Source of the DNA: Thiotrichales bacterium
GTDB lineage: Bacteria > Pseudomonadota > Gammaproteobacteria > Francisellales > CACEW01
Length of the DNA: 15,953 bases
Assembly: GCA_947476405.1 (NCBI GenBank)
Contig: CANJQG010000042.1
Location: forward strand, 1 to 15,953
Reading direction: 5' to 3'
In this document: one piece after another, positions 7,269-14,900 of the stretch
Layout: the number at the start of each line of letters is the position of its first letter
Position numbering within the stretch: the stretch's first letter is position 1
Notes under the pieces: model-generated
Seen by the model: the letters and a program-made list of their open reading frames with translations, nothing else
Database searches by the model: none
Told to the model about the DNA's origin: nothing
Position numbers and translations under genes: made by a program

Positions 7269-8155
7269 ATGACCTTCACTGCCAAAAAAATCCAAATCAA
7301 CCAAAATCAGGTCATGACTTATCACATCGACAAAGGTCATGCGAATACGCTACTGCTCATTCACGGCGGACCAGGCAGCACCTCTTTATCCTTGCGAGAA
7401 ACCCACGGTTTTTTTATAGCGAGCACGGCTTCAACATTCTCACTTGGGATCAGCTAGGCTGTGGTGAGTCAGACCAGCCTAACCACGATGAACACTGGCA
7501 TCTCGATTATTTCGTCGAAGAATTAAAATCCATTTTAGATCATTATGGTCTGCAGCAAGTGCATATTTTAGGACGCTCTTGGGGTGGAATTTTGGCGCAG
7601 GCTTTTTTGGTGCAATATCCTGAACGCGTTCAATCGATTATTCTGGGCGGCACCACACCCTCTTGCCCTCTCATGCAAAAAGGCTTCGAGCGCATCAAAA
7701 TGAGTTTAGGCTTGACCACCTTCAATATGATGAATCGCCGGGAATTTGAAGGCAGCACCACCCACCCCGAATACAAAGCCGCGATTGATCTGCTGCTGTA
7801 TCGACATTTCTGCCGCCTGGAGATCTGGCCTGATGCACTCAAGCAAATGCTCAGTGCCGCCAGCAAACGCGTCATGCATAGAATTTTTGGCAAATACCTT
7901 TTTAATTGTTCAGGCTCAATCAAAGATTTTGATTGTACGGCTGCGCTCTCAAAACTCGAGCATCGCGCCCTGATTATGCATGGTGAGCACGACTACATCA
8001 GCCTGGATTGCGCCAAATTGCTGAGAGATTCCCTCAAAAATTCAGAAGTCGCCATGCTGGAAAACTGCTCTCACATGGCGTTTTATGAAAATCCTGACTT
8101 ATATCATGGCCATGTGTTGCGGTTTTTGCTTCAAAATGCTATTTCATTAAAATGA
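7269..8155 (+). pseudogene. Proline iminopeptidase-like alpha/beta hydrolase, split by a frameshift
   Basis: Two adjacent frames together make one S33-type hydrolase. The first part, from ATG 7269 (AGGAG 4 nt upstream), contains LLLIHGGPGS and then meets a stop near 7457. The second part, one frame back, continues as HGFNILTWDQLGCGESDQP from about 7415, then HILGRSWGG (nucleophile Ser), GEHDY (acid Asp) and NCSHMAF (His). Adding one base to the T7 run at 7409-7415 joins them with family-like spacing between HGGPG and DQLGCG. All catalytic residues survive, so the damage is a single indel. It may be a sequencing or assembly error, a phase-variable homopolymer, a minus-one frameshift, or a recent inactivation. 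It is the rightward gene of promoter C; its end overlaps the convergent serine hydrolase gene by 25 bp. Confidence 0.8.
7409..7415 (+). other. T7 homopolymer at the frameshift
   Basis: In the upstream frame the codons read GGT TTT TTT ATA, so the run falls as T TTT TTT, the X XXY YYZ layout of minus-one slippery sites. Slipping back one base continues as TAT AGC GAG CAC, the correct downstream frame. A weak stem (CTCAC with GTGAG, plus CAGC with GCTG inside) lies about 25 nt downstream, farther than usual for a stimulator. Confidence 0.5.
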
Positions 8156-9135
8156 TGATCATAAGCAGGCCAGTGATATTCCGCTGCAACATACGAAATA
8201 AACTCCTGAATCAAAGTCATCCCTGCTGCGGAATTCGTCATCACAACTATACCCTGGCCACTTTCAGGAAACATAATCATCTCATTCTGAAACCCAGCAT
8301 TACAGCCATTTTTTCTAAAATTGATGACCCCATTAACCTCATCAATCACCACTCCCAAGCCAAATCGAGAATGATCCTGACGCGTCAGCATAGTTTTTGC
8401 ATTAGCCAGATGAATCATACATTCCGCCAAATCACGCGGTGTACTCCACAACCCGCCCGATGCACTCGATGGAATCTGATCCCACCCATCCATATTCATC
8501 TCGCCTAATGCATTAAAGCCAGGCACAGCATCAGCACGCCATTTTTTGAGTGGACATTCAAAAGTACTTTTGACCATCCGCAGCTGTTGAAAAATAACTT
8601 GCTCCATATATTCTGCAAAGGCCTGTCCCGTTTTTTCTTCAATTAACTGTTGCAAAACCATAAAGCCAGCGCCCGAATAAATATAGCGTGAACCAGGCTT
8701 CAACCCTAATCTGATCGCCGGATTGATCGCAGGTAGGCATCCATCCAGAGTCTCCCTCAACGAAGGTAAGGCCGCATCATGGGGATAATTTGGAATTTTT
8801 TGATTGGGATCGCCATAACACAATCCTGAAGTCATACTTAAACATTGTGAAATAGTGACCTCACCATATTCGCTGGGGGGAATTTTCCAGTGCTGTAATT
8901 GATTGTTGAGTGGCTGATGCAAATCAATCTTGCCTGCCTGAACTAAGTGCAGAATCGCCCAGGCGGTTAAGGGTTTGCTTAATGAACAAGCCTGAAACAG
9001 CGACTCCGTCGAGACTTGTATCTTCGGATGCAGCGAAATCGTTTGCTGATCGACTATCTTGCCCCCTTCAATCAACGCATAACCAGCTACAAAAACCGAG
9101 TGCTTTTGCATTAATTCAACAAGTACCTTCACCAT
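8131..9135 (-). CDS. Beta-lactamase-fold serine hydrolase, second copy
   Basis: About 334 residues, a class C/EstB-type serine hydrolase. Seen, numbered from an in-frame GTG at 9144: SLSK at 54-57 (SxxK, Ser54 and Lys57), a CLSMTSGL helix (101-108), YSG with Tyr156 at the YxN position, SSASGGLWSTPRDLAE (a common family segment), and KNGCNAG near the C-terminus in place of KTG. Nucleophile, lysine and tyrosine are retained, so an active esterase or amidase is likely; classic beta-lactamase activity is doubtful. The start is uncertain: ATG 9135 lies 31 nt below the leftward -10 of copy D, but its AAGG is only 2 nt away, and GTG 9144 or ATG 9111 are alternatives. It is alone in its leftward unit and overlaps the end of the convergent frameshifted hydrolase by 25 bp. 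It is only distantly similar to the hydrolase at copy C. Confidence 0.88.
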   Translation of the reverse strand: MVKVLVELMQKHSVFVAGYALIEGGKIVDQQTISLHPKIQVSTESLFQACSLSKPLTAWAILHLVQAGKIDLHQPLNNQLQHWKIPPSEYGEVTISQCLSMTSGLCYGDPNQKIPNYPHDAALPSLRETLDGCLPAINPAIRLGLKPGSRYIYSGAGFMVLQQLIEEKTGQAFAEYMEQVIFQQLRMVKSTFECPLKKWRADAVPGFNALGEMNMDGWDQIPSSASGGLWSTPRDLAECMIHLANAKTMLTRQDHSRFGLGVVIDEVNGVINFRKNGCNAGFQNEMIMFPESGQGIVVMTNSAAGMTLIQEFISYVAAEYHWPAYDHHFNEIAF

Positions 9136-9150
9136 CGCCTTCACTTTTTT

Positions 9151-9204
9151 AAACTTGATTTTGCAATTCTACCAAAATAGTTTAGACTGTACAAAATATT
9201 TTCA
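9151..9204. promoter_or_regulatory. Bidirectional promoter, copy D (most diverged)
   Basis: Rightward: TTGCAA 9161-9166, 16 bp, TAGACT 9183-9188. Leftward: TTGTAC 9194-9189, 17 bp, TAGAAT 9171-9166. The operator-like element at 9188-9204 is TGTA-N9-TTCA, with its right half altered. The leftward elements match the other copies exactly while the rightward ones have drifted, in line with the rightward gene being broken. Confidence 0.7.
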
Positions 9205-9224
9205 AAATATTAGACGGATTGATG

Positions 9225-9506
9225 ATGAACCTATCCTCCATTACCCTGCATCATTTGGTGATTCCGTTGGCCAGGCCTTTTGCTACCACGACCAACCAAG
9301 TCAGCGAAATTCATGCTTTGCTGACTGAAGTCACTCTCAGCAATGGCTTGATTGCACAGAGCTTCATCTATGGCTTAGGCAAGGTGCCTCTTCCTGTGAA
9401 AAATACAGCATCGGCAAAATCAATTTTTAAAACAAAAATTTCGCACTGGATAATTATTGACACAACAATGCGGTTTTGCAATAATTGGGGAATGCTTATT
9501 TTTTAA
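9225..9506 (+). pseudogene. Truncated enolase-superfamily gene (N-terminal remnant)
   Basis: The first 50 or so residues (LHHLVIPLARPF, then EIHALLTEVTLSNGL) look like the capping domain of mandelate racemase/muconate lactonizing enzymes, for example L-Ala-D/L-Glu epimerases, where PL-x-RPF and a following 'V-x-L-x-x-G' strand are standard. Full members have about 350 residues including the metal-binding barrel. Here similarity stops near codon 60 (about 9400) and the frame ends at 9506 in low-complexity residues. The start follows a weak GGA and is placed below the rightward -10 of copy D as in the other modules; ATG 9222 is equally possible. I read this as a gene that lost its barrel in a deletion joining it to the SnoaL unit. 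Family assignment rests on a short stretch, so confidence is moderate. Confidence 0.55.
9457..9485 (+). promoter_or_regulatory. Promoter for the SnoaL-like/ABM operon
   Basis: TTGACA (9457-9462), 17-bp spacer, AATAAT (9480-9485), about 42 nt before the SnoaL-like start. The elements are near consensus. It does not resemble copies A-D, so this pair seems outside the shared regulon. Confidence 0.65.
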
Positions 9507-9527
9507 CAGCCTGAAAGGAATCTTGCC

Positions 9528-9968
9528 ATGTCTACAGCAAAAGAAGTCGTCACTGGATTTATCAACTCTGCTTTTAATCCCAAATCAACTTGGAACGATG
9601 TGGCCCAATATGCCGAAGGCAGTGGAATGTACACTCATCCCATCTTATCGATCCCGTCAATCCATGCGTTATTTGATGCGATTGTCAGCTTTCGCAACGT
9701 GTTTCCAGATCTCTCACAAAAAGTGGCCAGCGTAGCCGTAGCAGATGATGACCACATCATCGTCAAAACCTTTGCCTCAGCTACGTTTCGGGGTGATTTT
9801 GGAGATATCAAAGCCAATGGCCGTCGTTGGGAAGTGCCCGTTTTCTGGGAATTTGAATTAGACCCAAGCAGCGGAAAAATTATCTCTGCTTCTGAATTAG
9901 GAAATCACCATGCTATTAATCAACAACTCGGCGTAGCTTTATTTAAAGCCCCCTTTGAACAGGAATAA
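9528..9968 (+). CDS. SnoaL-like (NTF2-fold) ester cyclase family protein
   Basis: A 146-residue cytosolic protein of the SnoaL-like/ester cyclase group, a small NTF2-like cone fold that ranges from polyketide cyclases to proteins of unknown role. Seen: an N-terminal helix (AKEVVTGFINSAFNP), YTHPIL, FRNVFPDLSQKV, VADDDHIIVKTFASATFRGDFG (a conserved strand pair after a D-H turn; positions about 75-96) and the closing strands VPVFWEFELD. The length is typical. AAGGAA before ATG 9528 supports the start. It ends 2 nt before the next gene, so the pair is an operon read from the promoter at 9457-9485. The genuine reaction is unknown; the fold alone does not show catalysis. Confidence 0.82.
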   Translation: MSTAKEVVTGFINSAFNPKSTWNDVAQYAEGSGMYTHPILSIPSIHALFDAIVSFRNVFPDLSQKVASVAVADDDHIIVKTFASATFRGDFGDIKANGRRWEVPVFWEFELDPSSGKIISASELGNHHAINQQLGVALFKAPFEQE

Positions 9969-9970
9969 AT

Positions 9971-10411
9971 ATGACAACACTCACATCTCCACTTCACTCA
10001 TTCTCAACCCCAGGGCTGCAATTGTTAGGCGGCCCCAAAGCCCCTTATTACGCCGTAGTGTCATCCACCATTTATAATGGCAAAGAAAAAGCCCACTTTG
10101 AAAGTCTTGCTAATGAAATGATGGTAATTGTAAACAGTCTGCCTGGCTTTCTTGGATTAGAAACCAGTTCTGAAGTCATGCCTGATGGGCGTGTTTTTTC
10201 TTTATCATCAATTTACTGGGATAGCCTGGAATCGATTGACTCATGGCGAAAAGACCCACGCCACATTGCTGCAAAAAATATTGGCAAGACCCTTTGGTAC
10301 GATGAGCATAATATGCGCGTTTGCCAGATATTGTCTCAGTATGGAACGAGTTTTAAAAAATCTGCGCATGAGTGGCCGAAATCAACAGTTTCACCCCCAT
10401 CGCAAAAGTAA
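9971..10411 (+). CDS. Antibiotic biosynthesis monooxygenase (ABM)-fold protein
   Basis: A 146-residue protein with an ABM-type dimeric ferredoxin-like barrel at about residues 25-115. Seen: YYAVVSSTIYNGKEKAHFES, NSLPGFLGLETS, IYWDSLESIDSWRKDPRHIA and the closing strand MRVCQI. The PGF turn and the W-x-s-x-e-s-i-d-x-W-r stretch are typical. Family members include cofactor-free quinone-forming monooxygenases and haem-degrading enzymes, but most stand-alone copies are uncharacterised. It begins 2 nt after the SnoaL-like stop. The last roughly 20 codons (after RVCQILSQYG) lie outside the domain, are low complexity, and overlap the end of the convergent transporter gene by 59 bp. This tail may have arisen by loss of an earlier stop. 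Confidence 0.85.
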   Translation: MTTLTSPLHSFSTPGLQLLGGPKAPYYAVVSSTIYNGKEKAHFESLANEMMVIVNSLPGFLGLETSSEVMPDGRVFSLSSIYWDSLESIDSWRKDPRHIAAKNIGKTLWYDEHNMRVCQILSQYGTSFKKSAHEWPKSTVSPPSQK

Positions 10412-11123
10412 TCAGCATAAATGCAATCTCAATAAACCGATCGCCTCTCCGCAACATAAATCCAGTCGCAACAATCGTGCCGATCACCGTCCCAGCCATC
10501 AGCGCTGCAACCGCATACCAATTGATAAATCCATGCACACCATACACCAAAGCCGCAGCAATACTCACAGCCAAGGTCACCACCTTACGCGTGCCGATCG
10601 ATTCAGCCACTTTTTTATGAAAACACATCATGAAAATATACGTATTGATCATTCCCATCCCGCCAAATACCCCGCCAACTGTACTGGTGATCAGAAATAA
10701 TGAATATCCAAAAGCACGTTTTACGCGTGAAGCAGATATCTCCGCCCCCGCTTTCCGTTTGAGAAAATAGCTTAAAAACAAGAGTGCTAACGTCACCCCG
10801 CCAATCAGATGACTCAAAGCTGTATCAGATAATTTTGTCGTAAACAACGCGCCCATCGCTGCACCCACAATACTCAACAAAGCAGCCGGCCAGGCCAACC
10901 TATAATCTATTTTGCCAAATTTATGAAACTGACTGATCCCTGCAAGTGATGTCCCTACCGCTGTCATGCGGGCGCTCGCAATGGCCATGGCGGGAGGGAA
11001 GCCTAAAAAAATCATAACCGGCACATTAATAAACGCGCTGCCTCCCGTTGTGCTACTGATGCAACTCGTACAGAGGCCAAGCAAAAACAGTAGGATACAA
11101 GACTCAAATATTGGCAGGCTCAT
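10353..11123 (-). CDS. TauE/SafE (TSUP) family membrane transporter
   Basis: A 256-residue polytopic inner-membrane protein of the sulfite/organosulfonate exporter family (formerly DUF81). Seen: about seven to eight hydrophobic helices, the N-terminal repeat motif GGSAFINVPVMIFLGFPPAM (residues 27-46) followed by AIASARM, and the second-half counterpart GGVFGGMGMINTYIFM. These glycine-rich helix pairs form the proposed transport path. Substrates include sulfite, sulfoacetate and related anions in known members; none can be assigned here. It lies 17 nt below the stop of the membrane immunity candidate and has only a weak ribosome site, so it may be read through from the vgrG promoter. Its end overlaps the convergent ABM-fold gene by 59 bp. 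A functional link to the effector is not evident. Confidence 0.9.
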   Translation of the reverse strand: MSLPIFESCILLFLLGLCTSCISSTTGGSAFINVPVMIFLGFPPAMAIASARMTAVGTSLAGISQFHKFGKIDYRLAWPAALLSIVGAAMGALFTTKLSDTALSHLIGGVTLALLFLSYFLKRKAGAEISASRVKRAFGYSLFLITSTVGGVFGGMGMINTYIFMMCFHKKVAESIGTRKVVTLAVSIAAALVYGVHGFINWYAVAALMAGTVIGTIVATGFMLRRGDRFIEIAFMLITFAMGVKLLISATHAQIF

Positions 11124-11140
11124 CGTTTTCTTTTGCGTTG

Positions 11141-11956
11141 CTAAGCAGCCCCACTTTTTTCTCCCTCTGATTTTAATACAGGCTGCAATTTAAAGCCCAG
11201 TTCCTTTTCAATTTTGTTGATCAGAATATATTGTGAAAATAGCCCAAGTGCAAACCAATAAAAAAACCAAATAAATAAATAAGAGGCAGCAAAAAAGAAA
11301 AAGGCAAGAAATGGACTATTGCCAAGCCCAGCCATACTACTTCCAACATGTTGCATCGGAAAAGCAACCACACACAAAATAACAAACCCTGCTGTATATA
11401 GCCAGTTTTCTGTCCTCTTTAAAAATACAACATTGAAGCGCACAGAAGAAATGGTTCCATCTCGTTTATTTAACAATATCTGTTGCGCTAATTTGTTGAT
11501 TTTTTTTTCTTTGAAGGCCTGTTTTGCCATCGCCTCGTAATCAACTTCCAAAAATTTTTTAATTGCAAAAAAAGCAAATAAACCGACAAAAATAAGAATT
11601 ATGGCATAGCTTAGCTCTTTAGAAAAATCAAAAGATAATACAGACCAATTACCATACCCTTCATTGCCGCCCCAGCCATTCCAGCCGTTCCATTGCGGAA
11701 AAAAAAGCAATACCAATCCAAATATATCGAAGAACAGCGCAATTAAAAAAGAAAGCGCACTAAACAGGTAGAACATTTTATAATTAATAAAAGAGGGCAA
11801 TATCGCCGCCAAAAAAACAACAAATGCTACGTAAATAAAATATACAGCATAGCCATGATAAGCTGTGATACTGCCTGCCGTAGCCGTAAGCACCCAACAA
11901 ACAAATGGCGTTGCAATTATTGTTCTAAACAAAAGAAATTTTCTTAAGTCTGTCAT
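11141..11956 (-). CDS. Six-helix membrane protein, candidate T6SS immunity protein
   Basis: A 271-residue polytopic protein with no family I recognise. Seen: hydrophobic helices at about 9-27, 35-56, 60-86, 115-133, 184-203 and 215-245; a tryptophan/glycine-rich loop (WNGWNGWGG, 89-97) between helices 3 and 4; and a charged cytosol-type loop (about 134-183) between helices 4 and 5. Its ATG overlaps the vgrG stop (ATGA), so translation is coupled to the effector gene. From T6SS and colicin knowledge, immunity genes directly follow toxin genes, and toxins that open membrane pores are usually neutralised by multi-helix inner-membrane proteins. Immunity to the VgrG C-terminal domain is therefore the best guess, but it rests on position and topology, not on homology. 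A chaperone or second effector is less likely. Confidence 0.75.
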   Translation of the reverse strand: MTDLRKFLLFRTIIATPFVCWVLTATAGSITAYHGYAVYFIYVAFVVFLAAILPSFINYKMFYLFSALSFLIALFFDIFGLVLLFFPQWNGWNGWGGNEGYGNWSVLSFDFSKELSYAIILIFVGLFAFFAIKKFLEVDYEAMAKQAFKEKKINKLAQQILLNKRDGTISSVRFNVVFLKRTENWLYTAGFVILCVVAFPMQHVGSSMAGLGNSPFLAFFFFAASYLFIWFFYWFALGLFSQYILINKIEKELGFKLQPVLKSEGEKSGAA

Positions 11957-14900
11957 GGAACCTTACTCATTGTTTCAGAAACGATGATTGCAGCACCACT
12001 GATGGACTCTACTTTTGTCAATGCTGTTGCAGAACAGTCAGAAAAAGTTTCAAAGTCTATTTGTAATCGATCACCTTGGGCAATATAGTGATTTTCTACC
12101 TTACGTCCGAAACCAATCAAGACATTAATCAGTCCAACTCTACTTTCAGCAGCATGTAATAAATACCCAACTACAGCAGTAGCTGCAACCCCTCCAAGAA
12201 CAATAATGCCAGCACCGACTTCAAGGGGGAGAAGTACAACAAACAGGCCTACTATCGCTCCAGCAACAGCTGCATTCACCACATCAATCCCAATATTCAC
12301 AAACAGATCACTGATTTGTTTATTCGGATCTTTATCCAAGAAGTATTGAACCGTATCAAGTGGTGCAATCACAATAATGGCAAGCGGTGAATCATCTGCA
12401 GCATCCTCAGCTAAAATCGCGACTTTGTTAAATCGATTCTGATTATCCATCAATTTGGCATAAGTCTTAAAAATACGAATCTTATTCTTCTCAGAAGCCT
12501 CGCCTTCAAGGCTATACGTCGTGCCGGCCACCCATTTCCTCAACCCTGCCTTACCATAAAACACCAGCATCCACTGCCCCTTCACTTCTTTGATATGAAA
12601 CTTACCGCCATGCAGAAATTCCATTAAAAATTGCCGATTGTCTTTCACAACCAAAGCATTCACGCCATCCTTAAATACCAAGCCGATATCGCTGATGCTG
12701 GGCGCTTCCCAATGCCAGCCGCTGGCTTCTGTCGAATCATCCGCCGCTCTTGGCAAAGTCTTGTTGACAGTATACAGCGACTGCATCAGCCAGGAAACTG
12801 TCTCATCAGACATTGCTTTAACTTGATAGCCTCCTGTGATCTGACATTCTTGAGGGGGAGCGGCATCTACGGCCAACATGACTACATTGATATCGCTGTC
12901 ATTCACATCCAGTCCAGACACGCCTGCCACTTTTTGCACGCCCATATAGGCAGGCAGTTTGCCAGAGGGAGTGAACCAGGATTGGGGGATCTGCGTTTCA
13001 GGCGGTGCCTTGTATTGCACATTGATATTCCTCACTTGAGGGTGGAACGTTGCAAGGGATATCCGATCTCCTTCCTCATTTCTACGCAATAACTCAATCG
13101 CCCCCTGCTTCTGGGTGGTATCGAGCGAATAAATACACGGGATATTCAAAGGCAACGCCATCGGCTTTTGCTGATTCACCCATAGACGCAGCTTACCCTG
13201 AGTCAACTGATCAGGATCATCCAGCAAAAAGACGATCTCTTTTTTCTTTTGTTCCTGTTCATCTTGAATATTCTGCATGGCCGCATCGTTCTGCATGATG
13301 GCTGAGTCTGGCGGCAGAGGACTGCCACTACCTGACTCAAGGTGCATCATATCGCCGAAATAGGTTTTGCCTACATTCGATTGCATGCTGTTATTCTGCT
13401 GAGTGATTTGACTGGCTTGCTGCGTCGATTGCTGATGGGTACGTGTATAATTCTGGATACTGCTGACTTCGGTGGTGGTTTGTTTATTGAGGGACTTTGT
13501 ATTCTGCGTCAAAGTCTCGTATTGCAGGTTGTTTTCAGGGTGATTCAGATTCAGGGTTTTATTCTGATATTGATCTGTACGTTGATCGCCTGTTTGTTTT
13601 AAAGTACGCTCTTGTGCGGTGGTGAAAAGGGCATGCGTGTTGATGTTGATGACGTTACTCTGGCCTGTTTGTTTATGGGATTGATTCACATAAATGCTAC
13701 GGGTTTCATCCTGTCCATGCGTGACGAAATAATCAGGTGAAGTCAGAGTATGCGTCAGCGTATCGCCATCGAGAGTCTTATTTTCGGTGACTTGATCTGA
13801 AGTCAAATCAGCCGTGTGGAGATGCGCACTGACCGTTTTTAAAATATGGGGCGTGCCAAAACTGGGATTCAATTGCACACGCTGACGCAGTGCAGGCACT
13901 GGATTATCCTGATCCGTGCCCATATTGCCCATCAGTTCCATCAAGCCGCCGTGATGGGTTTCGTGATAATTGCCCTCAGTGACTGCGAGGATGCCTGGCT
14001 CACCCGCCTGACTGGAATAGGCGCCATCATTTTGAACGGCATCGCCCATGCGTAGATAATTGCTGGAGCCATCAGGATGATAGCTCGGCGTTTCTAAGAT
14101 ATGCGCGGTTTTACGACCGGTTTTTTGCGTGGGATCGTATTTGCCCTCGTTGATAAAGCCTACACGATTGCCGCTATCATCCTGCCAATAGGCATTTTGA
14201 TACGTGTCTTGCTGAGTCAGATGCGGCGACTCTGTTGAGTTGACTGTGCCCAAAATCAGGCTTTGGCTGGTATTATTGCCCCACCATAGGCTTAAAGCCT
14301 CAGCATTCGGCATCAGGGTATAATGCTGGCCATGATCATCACTTTGCAATGGATAGACCATGCGCGTGGCCTCCAAACTTCGGGGTTTATTTTGAATAAA
14401 ATAGGGTGGCACATTGACCTGATAATGACCCATCGCATCGACACTGACATTGTTTTCTGCGATTGTGTGACCGGCCATCAAAACTTGCTTAGGATTTAAA
14501 TCAATCTCTTCACGATAGGCTAACTCCAAAGGCTGAGCATAGAGACTGGTTTGGATCTGCTTAATGCGGTTTTTCATGGCACCGTCTAACTCTAATGTCC
14601 ATGAACTAGCTACTAAAAACTGCTCCTGAGCCGTCATAATCTGACCGGCAAAGACAATCCCTCCACCAGTATAGACGCTGCGCTGCGCCTTACCGACCGC
14701 ATCTTCGCTGATCCATTTAGCGTAATCCGCAGTCTCCTTGATATTGCGCTCACCGAAACAGGCGTGGAAAGTCGCAAAGCCATCGGGCACTTTTTTATTC
14801 TCCTCCAATAAAACTTGGGGATCACGGTCAGGATGGCCTGTGCTTTCAAAGAGGGCTGAGGTCGCTGAGAACTGCGTCTTGTAGCGATCAATGAAGGGCT

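Noticed and set aside
7439..7470. Downstream stem-loop as stimulator of programmed frameshifting in the S33-type hydrolase
   Set aside because: The stem is interrupted and begins about 25 nt after the T run; usual stimulators lie 5-9 nt away. It does not by itself support programmed frameshifting.
6035..9135. True beta-lactamases conferring drug resistance
   Set aside because: Both proteins lack the KTG triad and the normal YxN asparagine, and neither has a visible signal peptide for export.
1..10411. Integron cassette array, suggested by the mix of GNAT, cupin, SnoaL, ABM and hydrolase genes
   Set aside because: Genes face both ways, have their own promoters and overlap at their ends; no attC-like inverted repeats or integrase are seen.
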